Of a stretch of 64,000 nucleotides of DNA, positions 12,041 through 22,096 are shown one piece after another. The notes under the pieces were generated by a model. That model ran no database searches, was not told the origin of the DNA, and saw nothing but the letters and a program-made list of their open reading frames with translations. Where the stretch lies: positions 2,651,646 to 2,715,645 of the forward strand of contig CM055211.1 in NCBI GenBank assembly GCA_029224185.1, written 5' to 3'. The DNA is from Karalla daura. Lineage: Eukaryota > Chordata > Actinopteri > Chaetodontiformes > Leiognathidae. The position numbers and the translations under genes were made by a program. Numbering within the stretch: position 1 is the stretch's first letter; each line of letters starts with the position of its first letter.

Positions 12041-12056
12041 TGACAGGTGATTTATG
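12041..12056 (+). promoter_or_regulatory. Composite MEIS/PREP + PBX-HOX-type site
   Basis: TGACAG (12041-12046, the MEIS/PREP core) is followed after one base by TGATTTATG (12048-12056, the PBX-HOX composite). A CAGGTG E-box (12044-12049) overlaps the junction. Adjacent MEIS/PREP and PBX-HOX half-sites are the known architecture of several HOX-responsive enhancers. The motif match is direct; activity is inference. Confidence 0.4.
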
Positions 12057-12223
12057 TCTCCTCTGATGACTTCGGCCCTCGAACGAAACCCTGATAAAAG
12101 AAGAGCTAGATTGGAACAAGCAGGATGATGAATAGACTACATGATCCAGAGACCCGTCTCATTAGAGGGAGGAAAAGAGAGAGACGGAGCTCTGGCCATT
12201 TAGCTAATGTAGCGAGTCATTGC

Positions 12224-12325
12224 ATGTGTGTGTGTGTGTGTGTGTGGGTGTGTGTATCCTATATACGTTTGTGTAGCTGTGTGTGCATGCGTGTGTGTGC
12301 ATGTGTGTGTGTGTGTGTGTGTGTG
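12224..12325 (+). repeat. Imperfect (TG)n microsatellite
   Basis: Two blocks of TG repeats are joined by 'tatcctatatacgtttgtgt' and 'gcatgcgtgtg' interruptions, over about 100 bp. Confidence 0.9.
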
Positions 12326-12496
12326 CCGAGGGACCTGAACAGCAGCTCCTGCAGCAGCAGTAGCAGGTTGGAAATTAATGACACACTAAATATATGGCGA
12401 GGAAGCTTGACCCCGCATAATGGCGACATATAGGATTAACCTTGGTTGTCACTGGGGGCCATTGTTAGCCCACATGCTGCTACAAGTAAACAGGGC

Positions 12497-12515
12497 GGGG
12501 GGGGGGGGGGGGGGG
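12497..12515 (+). repeat. Poly-G homopolymer (19 G)
   Basis: Nineteen consecutive G residues, a length at which sequencing and replication slippage are both common, so the true length may differ. Confidence 0.85.
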
Positions 12516-13017
12516 CTAGGTATTTGTGAGCCACCGGAGAAAAGAAGTAGAAGGGGGGAAAAAAATGCTGATTTATTTCCTCACTGCTCCAGGGGATAAA
12601 GCCCCGCATTTAGGATTAAAGGATTCAAAGTTTGCGTTTAATAAATAGTCAAAGCTCGAACGGTCGCAGGGAGGAGAGGCAAAGCATGCTGGATTACAGG
12701 AGATGAATTTCAAAGAGGAGGTGTCCTGGATGCTTAAGGACACGAGATGAGGAGAGGAGGAGAAGGGGCTTGTTTGGATTGCACATAATAGACTAATCCA
12801 CGAAATAATCACACTCATAAAAAAAAATACTGCGCTTCGAAGGTCACGGATCCTTTTTTATGGCACGTTTTGACAATAATTTGTTGTTTACATTGCAAAA
12901 AAATACGCCGAAATCAAAGCTAAATGCAATTATGTAACTTCAGACTAAAATCGAGGTAAATTCAGTCAGCCTGTTTTTTTTGGTTTTATATGGGATGCAA
13001 ACAGCACTTTATGACCA

Positions 13018-13078
13018 GTCCATCCATCCATTATCTCACCCGGTGTCACTGGGGTTTGCTGGAGTCCACTGACAACCA
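13018..13078 (-). mobile_element. Short L2-type LINE tail fragment
   Basis: 'gtccatccatccattatctc' followed by 'acccggtgtcactggggttt' and 'gctggagtccact' is the reverse complement of the fish L2 tail (ending in 'ggatggatgg'). Only the last 60 bp are preserved. Confidence 0.6.
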
Positions 13079-13686
13079 AAAGTACCGAACTAAACGGTGA
13101 TTACGAGTCTACTTTTGGCTTTTTTGGAGCAAAGAGTGAGGAGCCAAATCGGTGTGATTCATCCTCCGAAGATGACGAACGTCTGCACCTAATACACCGA
13201 CCCGACCCGACAGCTGCTGGGATGTTCCTAAACCGGACCGACCCCATCACCCCCCCCATCCGTCCCAGAGAGACACACCGTTAGCACGGCTGCGAACACA
13301 GATCCATAACGTTGTCCCGTATGGTCAGAGGACAGCCTATTCACATTTCAGGAACCCTCCCCTGGCTGAAGCCTCCTGCTTTTATTGCCATGATGGATTT
13401 CCCATTTAGCTTGACCCTATATTCATTAAAAGAGGATTTAAGCCCGTTAGAAAGGGAGAGGAGAGAGGCCCCTTGGGGACTGTGTTTGCTGTGCTGACCC
13501 CCCCACCCCTTTCCTCCCTCCACCCTCTCCTTATGACACACACTTTCCCTCACACACACACGCACACTTTGGCTGCTCCACTTGGCCTATAACTCTCTCC
13601 TCTCAGACAGGGCTTGTTAGGTGTGGAGGGCTGGGGAGGAGGGTCCAGGTTTTATTAGTGGCAGCAGCTGCACTCCTCTCCGGCTC
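13079..13686. other. Unique noncoding stretch, no gene seen
   Basis: C-rich runs near 13247 and 13497-13535 and a short CA tract near 13552-13568. No convincing exon, RNA or mobile element. Confidence 0.5.
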
Positions 13687-13790
13687 TATAAAAGGTAATT
13701 ACTGCTGGTGGTAACAAGCTAATTGATTGCTAATTAGGTGAATCAGTTCTCTAAGTGCTGCTCCATTTATTGACAGATGGTGACAGTGCG
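13687..13790 (+). promoter_or_regulatory. TATA-like box with homeodomain and TGACAG motif cluster
   Basis: TATAAAAG lies at 13687-13694. It is followed by 'gctaattgattgctaattag' (about 13718-13737), which holds two TAAT-type homeodomain cores in 20 bp. TGACAG occurs at 13771-13776 and again at 13781-13786, ten bases apart (one helical turn), with an overlapping CAGATG E-box. A CpG-rich block starts immediately downstream. This may be an enhancer or a TATA-type promoter; no open frame downstream supports a gene start. Confidence 0.35.
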
Positions 13791-14060
13791 CTTCGCGAGC
13801 GGGAAAGAGCGGGCGGACGCTGGTCTTGCCGAGCTGAGCTAGGCAGCGGAGTTTCTGCGCGGGGATCGTTGTTTCTTCCGCCGCTCGGATGAAAAGGCGG
13901 GTCCCCGGGTGGCGGAGGCCGAGCGGGATTGGACGGCGCGGCGGCGCAGGAGCCTGAGCGATTCGGCGAGGGCTCGCTGACGGAGAGAGGAAATGGGAGC
14001 TGAATGGGGGCGGCGCACAGTCTGTCGGCGCACTCGGGGGACCGCCGGGGCCCCCGTTAT
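13791..14060. promoter_or_regulatory. CpG-rich block (CpG-island-like)
   Basis: About 270 bp with frequent CpG ('gcttcgcgagcgggaaagag', 'cggacggcgcggcggcgc'-type stretches). It stands out from the flanking sequence and abuts the TATA-like/homeodomain cluster. CpG islands mark promoters and unmethylated regulatory DNA in vertebrates; no transcript can be shown here. Confidence 0.45.
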
Positions 14061-14101
14061 ACACTTTCATATGGAAATGAGGGGCCAGGCTGACACACAG
14101 A

Positions 14102-14137
14102 GGGAGGGAGAGAGAGAGAGAGAGAGGGAGAGAGGAA
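14102..14137 (+). repeat. (GA)n-rich purine tract
   Basis: GGGA and GA repeats over about 36 bp, with no C or T on the plus strand. Confidence 0.85.
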
Positions 14138-15020
14138 GAGCACTGCTCTCGGCTGGCATGACAGCAGGAAAACAGAGAGGAGCTGCTGAGGGGGGGAAAG
14201 AAAAATGTGGTGGGAAATTCAAAAGAGACACCTGAGGTGAACTGCAAAGTCTTGGATGATGTTAAAGATTATTCAGGGTTTGTTTGGATATTTTCCGACA
14301 CAAGTTGCCACCATACACCTATGTAATCCTTGTGCTTCTAGAGAAGAGATGCAGAGTCTATGAAATGAGCTCTGATGTACTTACATAAGCTCTTAAATAA
14401 TTATGGCTCATTTACAGAGTGTGTTTATTCACTGGGTCGAGGGAAGCAGAGGAGGGTGCCGTTACCTACACTTTATTTCATGACACATTGTAACGTTGTA
14501 ATGTAACACATCTGATTTTTTTCATATATCACTTTTTTATGTTTTACAATGTTTACCTGAAATGTCTATTCACTATTAGATTGGGGAAATTAGATGCACA
14601 AAAAGTACTCTGATCTTAAATATTTACATAGTTTAACTAAATAATCTCACCGACCATAGTGCAGTTTTCACTCATTTTGAGACTATTTAACGTTAATTTT
14701 TCGATCTGAAATGACTAAAACTTACCTGGTTGGCCTTTATACAGTACAGGCACTTCACAGATTTTTTATTATATGCCGCTATTCATTTCAGCTTCATCTG
14801 AAGTGCTAATAATTAACATTACCTCAAGACAACATGAGAGCTGTTCATTAAACACAAACAAACACAGTCCAGTAAATCCCACATATCACTAATGTTGTTG
14901 TTTGCTGAATCTGAAACAATCATTATTACTTCTTACACTAGAGCGAGTCAACAGCTAAATCTGCGTCCTCTCCCTGGAGGCCCCTGTGGGCCCTCTTGCC
15001 TTGTTTCTCCATCACTGCTG
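14138..15020. other. AT-rich unique stretch, no gene seen
   Basis: Mostly AT-rich single-copy-looking DNA from 14250 to 14940, with no open frames of note and no recognisable repeat. Confidence 0.5.
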
Positions 15021-17040
15021 CTGTAGATCAGGGGTGAGGGGGGGGTGTGTGGGTGTGTGTGTGTGGGGGGGTGTACACGCAGCCGGCGGGCCTCTAGAGT
15101 TTCCTCTCTGATGGCATTTGACATGCCCGTTTTACGCCCGCCTGCTGGCGTGTCACAGTGGGTGGCAGGGCCAACCACACCAGTTGTTTGGCGATTTACT
15201 GCTCCGGAGGTGAAAGGTTTATTGGACCGGACTAGTTAGTACGGGGCTAAAATAAGAATTTGGGGAAGGCTGGGGGGTCCATGTACCCCCTTTACCCCCC
15301 ACCCCCGGAGCTGCAGCCACCTGCCTCAAGCATCCACCAAAACACACACGTACTGTACATGAACACACCCTTTCACACACACACTGGTATGTACACTCAC
15401 ACACTCTTATCCGCCCTGTTTCTCTGTCACTTCCTCCCTGTCACACGCTCTGTGGTCCACATTGAATGGCATCGCAGATATAGAATTGAAACCACAATTG
15501 TGGCGGTAACAACCTGAACATTTCAGGCCTGCAGAGCGGAGGCTGGACAGCCGAGGTGTGGAAAAATGTGGAACAGTAAATACCGTATTTACAGTCTCAC
15601 TAGTACGCAGTGAAAATGGAAAACGGACATAGTTCTCCTCCATATGATTTCTAAGTAATTGAATTTAAAAAAAAAGCACTTGATCCGATAAAGTTTCAAT
15701 GGTTTAGTTGGCCTCAGGAGATAAAACCCTCACTGATACTTCTATATTATTATTATTATTGTTATATGTGTTCTGAAAACCTCAAAACACATGAATTGTC
15801 TCCCCATGAGGTCACATGTCCTCCTTCAGCCTAAATACAAGCTTTTTTATGTTAAGCATTTTCTTTTTTTCAGGTTTTGAAAACATGTTATATTTGATAC
15901 TTTTATATGGGTTTATAGATGCATATCGCACATAGTCTATAGTTATGTGCTTTTGCATGGGAGCAGGTTGCCTTGTTTGTTTGTAGCATTTCAACTCGCT
16001 AAGCATGTTGCCTTATTCCTTGGTTGAGAAACAAACAAAACAAATAAAACTAAATTGAAGTTGTTGGATTAAGGGTCTTCCTTGTTGGAATTTACCTGTT
16101 GTCCAGGTGGATTTTCTGCCTTATCTTAATTATTATTATCTTAACAAAAGAATTAGTTAGCATAACTGAAGATGGGTTTAAGAGCTTAAGTTGGCCTCAA
16201 AATATGTCTAAAAATGTAAGTTTTCTATTTTCGTGGTGTCAAATGATGCCATCTCCAAAATTTCACTCTCTGGGATGAAAAAAGCACAAGGTCATAGGCT
16301 TGGATTAGGGAGAAAATACAAATAAATGTAAATCTGACAAATAGAGGGCGAGCATACAGCGTAAGGATGAATACAAAGGGTCACAGCTTGTCTGGTTGAG
16401 TCCAATCATGATTTCATAATGAGTGGAAAGTGCTTGGAGCGCCGCGTCACGCTCTGCTGCTCCTTGTGGAGATCAAACATACAGAGCTCAGTCAAATAAA
16501 TCACTCTCTCCCTCCATCATGGTTACAGTTGGTCCAGCAGTCCCTGACAGCGCCACTATTTCACTTCCGCGTCTCCGTTAATCATCCCCTTATCTCCGCC
16601 GCTTCGGATAAGACAGGTTGGGACCTTTTCGACCTTTATCGGCCCCTTTCCCTGTTCTGTCAAGACCGTCCTGAAACCCCCGGAGGCCTCCCACCCCTCC
16701 TCCTCCTCCTCCTCCTCCACCGGCGCATCCTTTCTTTCTCCTTCCTCCCTCTCTTCCCTTCTCCTTCCGTCTTTTTTTTCCTATTCTGCCGAAAAACTAA
16801 AAAAACCCTGCGTGGAACATCACCGTCTAGACGCGGCGGGTGAAAGGAGGCGAGCCGCGAGCGCTCGCTCTTCCTTTTGTCCGGCGCCCCCCGCCCCCGA
16901 CCTCCAGCTCCCACCGTCTGCCCTCCATTGTGGGGGAACAATACGGTGTCACTGCCTCTTCCTAAACATGTTGGGGTATTAAAATCGCCCTCAGTATGAG
17001 CCACAGGGCAGAGGAGGAGGGAGGGGAGCGAGAGCTGTCA
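15021..17040. other. Noncoding stretch, no gene seen
   Basis: G/T-rich tract at 15027-15075, AT-rich unique DNA at 15640-16430, then a long pyrimidine-rich block at 16680-16790 with (CCT)n at about 16695-16722, and a CpG-rich patch at 16830-16920. Frames across the CCT block give Leu-Leu or Arg-Arg runs and are artefacts of the repeat. Confidence 0.5.
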
Positions 17041-17054
17041 TGCCAACACACACA

Positions 17055-17089
<35 letters not shown>

Positions 17090-17161
17090 TGACCTATAGG
17101 GGGGCTGTCCCAAACCCATTTGTGTCAATCAGGAGGAGTTCAAAAGCCAGGAAATATTCCT

Positions 17162-17201
<40 letters not shown>

Positions 17202-17276
17202 AGGAGACCTAAATTTGGCTGCACACACAGCGTCAAAGACGTGTCAGTCAAAACACATGGCAACCAGGGGCCTTTC

Positions 17277-17316
<40 letters not shown>
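17041..17316. repeat. (CA)n, (CA)n and (TG)n microsatellite cluster
   Basis: (CA)n occupies about 17058-17087 and 17163-17197, and (TG)n 17281-17315. The second CA and the TG tract are each 35 nt, inverted relative to one another and 83 bp apart, so single-stranded DNA or RNA could fold into a stem of about 34 bp. Confidence 0.9.
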
Positions 17317-17789
17317 TGGGGGTCAAGTTCCTGTGAAAACATAGATCGCACCCATAGATCCCCCCTCCCACCCATCTCATCCACCCCTCTCCTCCCGCCC
17401 CCACCCAGTTATCCCGGGCCCATCCACAGATGGAGCTAGATTCACTCCTATCCACCACTTCCTCCTCTGATGCAGCTAAACACATTGTTGCCATGGAAAC
17501 CACAGCTTCACAATGACAATTCAAGTCATTTGTGAAAAGTGGGCAAACCTCCTCGCCCTTTTATGAGGGCAAGTTCAAGGGTTCCTATCCACTTGTTTTT
17601 TTCTGGCAGCTCAGACTTTTATTTATATTTAACATTTATGAATTGCTCTACTTCGGCTTGACTTGTGAACTTTGCGTGACACCCTGCACTAACTGAAAAC
17701 TGTCCCCACCTCCGCCCACTAAATCAAATCAAAGGCTTTCTGTCAGTGCAGTGAACAGACTTGAAATCCCAGCCTGGGCTTTGAAACAA

Positions 17790-17805
17790 AGGTCAGAAAA
17801 GGTCA
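17790..17805 (+). promoter_or_regulatory. Perfect DR4 nuclear-receptor motif
   Basis: AGGTCA (17790-17795), four-base spacer GAAA, AGGTCA (17800-17805). AGGTCA direct repeats spaced by four are the classical thyroid-hormone-receptor/RXR and LXR/RXR element. Both half-sites match exactly. Occupancy is not known. Confidence 0.4.
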
Positions 17806-18539
17806 AAAATATACTTAAAAAAACATTTAAACAAAAAAACAAGTCATGTATGGACAAGGAAGAAAAATACAATATCTGTTTAACTTTTCATTTTATATAG
17901 GCAGTGTATTTCAGCTACAATATTCTTGTGTTTGTACATACTTTGTCTACTTGCAACTGCAATGATGCAAATTTTCTCAAATAAAAGTCAAATTAAAGGA
18001 TGAATGAACGGATGCATGAAGTTTTATCTTACCATTTGTTCCACACCACACCTCCTAAAACAATGATTAGTTCATTTTTACAATTAATCATGATCCGATA
18101 AGAAGTGTGTACGGATAGTTTAGATTCAGCCATGTCATAATACACTGCACAAGGGAAAGACAAATCTATAGGAGTTGAGGTTTTATATTTTACTTTCTTT
18201 TTCATTGTACTTGTCTGTTTCCCAACATATGTGCCTCTCATGATGTGGAATCGTGCGTGGCTGTGTGATTTATCTGTCCATGTCTTTTTCGGTGCACACA
18301 TCTCTCTGGAACAAGGATGTGCGGCTCTCAGTGAAGCAACCTGTTTAAATAAAGGGTTCAATAATCGAATAATGTGGTGGCGCCGGAGTCGGAGCTCCTC
18401 CAACCCGGTGGTAATCTACACAAAATGCCTCCACACAATCGCGCGCACACTCTCCTCCGATACGTCCCCGCTCGCCTGCTTATCACCCTCGGAAGACCGC
18501 AACACACATGTACGTAGATAATTTATTCCGCCGCTCTCA

Positions 18540-18900
18540 AAAGCCTCGCTCTGCAGTGACCCAGGCAGACAATAAAGCACCGCCACAATGGAAATGTTAA
18601 TTTCCTCATTATCAGCCCTCTTAATTATTTGTTGTGACAGATAATTGCATGCGGGGTGTTTGATATCAGCAATAACCTTCTGCCTGCGTTGTCAAGGGGG
18701 CCTTGTCGCCTCTCCCGCCCCCGAGCGTCGCCTTTCACCGAGACAAAGAGCGAGGAGCGTGCGCACATAACCTTTTCTAAGCTCGGCGCCTTCTCTCCCC
18801 TCGCCATAATAGGAATAAATATTATAGATTAATTAATCCGCGCTGATTATAATTTAATCACTTTGCCTCCCGGGGTCAGTGTATTATTATCCCACTTAGT
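18540..18900. promoter_or_regulatory. Candidate conserved noncoding element, AT-rich homeodomain cores
   Basis: Dense TAATTA/ATTA cores include 'agattaattaatccgcgctg' (about 18827-18846), 'tgttaatttcctcattatca' and 'cttaattatttgttgtgaca'. There are no repeats, and CpG is retained between them. TTTAATCACTTTGCCT at 18853-18868 recurs exactly at 36365-36380. The texture resembles deeply conserved vertebrate enhancers; this needs alignment to confirm. Confidence 0.35.
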
Positions 18901-18909
18901 GCGTGGCTT

Positions 18910-18911
<2 letters not shown>

Positions 18912-18964
<53 letters not shown>

Positions 18965-18988
18965 CTGCAGACACACACACACACACAC
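18912..18988 (+). repeat. (CA)n microsatellite, two blocks
   Basis: (AC)n from 18912 to 18959 and a second (CA)n block at about 18970-18988, separated by 'tagatactgcag'. Confidence 0.95.
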
Positions 18989-19437
18989 GTGCAAAATGGC
19001 ATTATTCCAAAGGCTGAGTGACGTTTGGAGAGGTGTTTTCAGCCATTTTACTGATTTATTAATTACAAGTAACATTGTATTACAAGGCTTTGGGCGTTTT
19101 TCTTTTTTTTTTATTAGTGCACGTACACGCTCCGAGATGCAGAAGAAACAGAGCCAAGAAAAACAACATATACAAGCCCGTGTGCGGGAAAACACACACA
19201 CTATCATTCTTAAGGGCCTGAGGCCGTTTGGGGGACGAGATGTGTCCACTGAGGGAGTTCGATTTACATTTACAGTGATTTATTTTGCTACCAGAATTTA
19301 CCTTTAAATGCTGTGTCGGTGTAAAGGTCTTAAGGTCAGTGAAACAAACTGAGAGTGCAGCTGAAATAGCAACTTTGGAGCACGCGAAACAAGAAAAACA
19401 CAGAATATTAGAATTATTACTGTCTGAGGTCTCTCTA
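18989..19437. other. Unique noncoding stretch, no gene seen
   Basis: Contains TGATTTAT at 19052-19059 and 19276-19283. Open frames on both strands have no recognisable product. Confidence 0.45.
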
Positions 19438-19555
19438 TGCATCCATTCATGACTTGACCTGTTTTGGATATTATCTCCAGCACGTATAGGAAACACACCC
19501 TGGACAGGGCTCCAGTTCATCACAGGATTCACACTTCACACTCACAATTTACCAG
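19438..19555 (-). mobile_element. L2-type LINE 3'-end fragment
   Basis: On the plus strand: 'gcatccattcatgacttgac', 'attatctccagcacgtatag', 'caccctggacagggctccag', 'ttcatcacaggattcacac'. This is the reverse complement of the fish L2 3' end (tail, 'gctggagataat', 'cctgtccagggtg', 'cctgtgatgaactgg'). Confidence 0.8.
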
Positions 19556-21847
19556 AAGCGTAAAAACGCTATATTTTCAGGGGGTGGTTAGACCCTCGAA
19601 GCCCCGCTCATAGAAAGCAGCTTCTCTCTGATAAATTTCACTTAACCCTCCACCAGAGCTGCCAAAGACCTCCAACACCTGTTTTTACCGGTTTACTTGG
19701 ACTCTCGCTGCTCCCTTTAAAACATTTGGCGAGGATCTGAAGGTCATCATTATCATTCTAATTCTTCTCATTTAGAAACACAGGGGCGCCAAACCCCTCT
19801 TTCTCTCGCTCCATCTCTCACTCTCTCCCCTTCATCAAATCTGGCTGCGCTCTGAACACATCTACATGTAATACAGGCCGAGGCTGCATCCATTTTAGTG
19901 CACTTGGCACAGCCGGGGTGGCACCGACTCCAAGTCATTTTGGTTGTTGGATGGTGGGTGAATTAAGAAAAAAAAAAAAAGAGGAAGAAGAAAAGGGAGA
20001 AGAGAGTGCCTCGCTCGGTAAACAGATCTAAAAAGCAGGAAAACAGGAGCTGTTAGCACGGAGGCCGGGAGGGCGGTCGCGAGGCTTCACTGTCATAGAA
20101 ACCAACGCGGGGACAAACATAGCTGGCCGGCACGAGAAGCGTCCCAGTCAAAACACCAATTTCATGTCTTGTCGAGTCTAATTTGCCGCGCACCGAGCTG
20201 CGGGGAGGAGATGTTGTTTGGGGAAAATGATCGAGGATGGAAGAAGAAAAAAAAAGGCTATTTTTACATGCGTAAGTGCAGCACGGCGAGTCTGAGAGTA
20301 CAGTACGGTCCTCGCAGCTTCCCATCTACGCACAGGCTTTGCTGTTTACACACCTTACACATCTCATTACATGCACATTATTTCGCAATTAACAACAGGT
20401 TTGGTCCCTCGAACGACAATTAACAGCTGTTTGTCTTGCAGAATCAAGCCACAATTAACTAAAAAAGACACTGCATAGCACACGGTGCTTTCTGGAGAGC
20501 GTGTGCGTGTGTGGCCTGAGCTTGACAGCGAGACACACATTCCAATCTTCTCCCCCGAATGTCCATATGAGGTAACTTGAGCCCTGCATACAGGTGCAGC
20601 GTGCAAGGTGTTTAGATTCTCCCTGGAAACACACACACACACACACTGACACGGTCTAAAGTGATTTTAAACCCCTTAAATTCTACACATGCCTTCCCTC
20701 ATTTTTTTTCCTTTCCCACTGAAGTGCTGCTGGTGTCCATCTTCACACACACACACACACACACACCACATGCAGGCTGACAGCTTACCCTACCTCCCAC
20801 ATGTGTGACAGGTGTCAGGCCCAGTGGGAGCATTTACAGTCCCTAAACCCTTGACTTCTGACCTCTGACCTTCTCCACTCCGTCAGCCCGGAGGCACCTG
20901 CAGTGGCCAGAAACTCTGGCAGAGGCCGGAGGAGAACCTGTCGCCCTGGAGCGTGACCGGGAGGCCCGGGGGTGGGGGTGGGAGGGGTGCTCCCACTAAT
21001 GGAACTGTTTACAGTAGGCGCCGCAGACTTTTATTTTGAAAGGCTCGAGCTCCCACGCCCCTGGTAATAGTAAACGCATGCCAATTTGCACTTTGAAAAG
21101 GTGTAGAGTTACTTTAAACCTTTGCCATCGTTGGGTTTTGAAACAGTTAAACAACTAATTTACTAGTGGTATTTCTAGATACATATATAGATAAATAGTT
21201 ACAGTTATTGTACAATAGAAATATAATCTGGATCTATAGTTGCATTAACGCATATTAGGAAAACTGAGGTGAGAGTTTAACTTTGTGGGTCTAAAGCAGC
21301 TGCAGCTTTTGTAACATTTTAATTAAAATTTACTTCGAAATACACATTAAGAATGATTTTTTAATCGATCTTGAAGTATGTCTTATTCTTTCCTGTGAGA
21401 AAACTGAGCAGGTCACAGCTTCACTTTTTAATGCATATCGCATCTATTTACCCGATTTAATATTTCACTCTGACCACTGCCTGTATGTTTAGCCTCTATA
21501 CTATATTTGAAGGTATAAAAAGGGCAATTTTTTCCCTCAGGTTCAATTGTTTTCCTGACACGTTCACTTCTCAATTGGGGAGCTGAAAGGCAAACACAGG
21601 AACGCCTGTTCCTGTTACATTCGGCTGCTGATGTGTTTATGCCATCCAAGGTCTTTATCAGCCGAGAGACATTAACATGCGTGCGCTTCATACAAACATG
21701 CAGGAAAAAAAAAAAACACATTTTAATGAAAACATCTATATCAAGCAGCTGCTCGCTGGATGTAAAGAGGCGCAATTACTGTATGTGTTTTCTGTTTGAT
21801 TGCAAAATGGGTGAAACTTAATTAAAATTCACAATGATTAGCATAGG
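19556..21847. other. Noncoding stretch, no gene seen
   Basis: Holds (CA)n at 20629-20646 and 20745-20766, a triple DR1 array at 20852-20871, a G-rich quadruplex-prone tract at 20960-20990, and AT-rich unique DNA from 21100 to 21840. Frames in this region lack domain features. Confidence 0.5.
20852..20871 (-). promoter_or_regulatory. Triple half-site DR1-DR1 nuclear-receptor motif
   Basis: TGACTT, TGACCT and TGACCT start at 20852, 20859 and 20866, each separated by one C. Read on the minus strand this is AGGTCA-G-AGGTCA-G-AAGTCA, two overlapping DR1 elements. DR1 is the preferred site of HNF4, RXR heterodimers and COUP-TF (NR2F). The exact 7-bp phasing is directly visible. Confidence 0.4.
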
Positions 21848-22047
21848 CATTGTGTGTGTGTGTGTGTGTGTTGGAGAGTCAGACACAGCACACACACCCC
21901 CCACACACACACACACACTCTTCTCTCCTCTCCTCTATTTCCTCACTCAGGACTCCCCAGTGTGTTGGCAGTGAAGTGAGTTTAAAGAGGATAAACACCC
22001 CCTTTAACTCTCCCCTCATTTCCTCCATGGCCTCCTTAAATTAATCT

Positions 22048-22094
<47 letters not shown>
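21848..22094. repeat. (TG)n and (CA)n microsatellite cluster
   Basis: (TG)n at about 21850-21871, CA-rich tract at 21887-21918 and (CA)n at 22049-22094 (46 nt). The TG and CA blocks are inverted relative to each other and could form a stem. Confidence 0.95.

Positions 22095-22096
<2 letters not shown>

Larger units (their letters stand above)
11469..13017. other. Unique noncoding stretch with candidate regulatory DNA, no gene seen
   Basis: 11690-12070 is complex unique DNA with TGATTTAT sites at 11809 and 12048 and 'gctttgtcaataatggtggt'. Imperfect TG repeats occupy 12224-12325. A 19-G homopolymer sits at 12497-12515. 12570-12680 is AT-rich and unrepeated ('aggattaaaggattcaaag'). Confidence 0.55.
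17317..18911. other. Noncoding stretch with candidate regulatory blocks, no gene seen
   Basis: 17500-17760 and 18540-18900 are complex unique DNA. Between them lies AT-rich sequence (17800-18230). A perfect DR4 motif sits at 17790-17805, an ATGCAAAT octamer at 17965 and TGATTTAT at 18266. No frame has a recognisable product. Confidence 0.5.

Noticed and set aside
16321..16361. CTCF-like 'atagagggcgagca'
   Set aside because: Only a partial match to the CTCF core; several equally weak matches exist elsewhere (61345, 63495).
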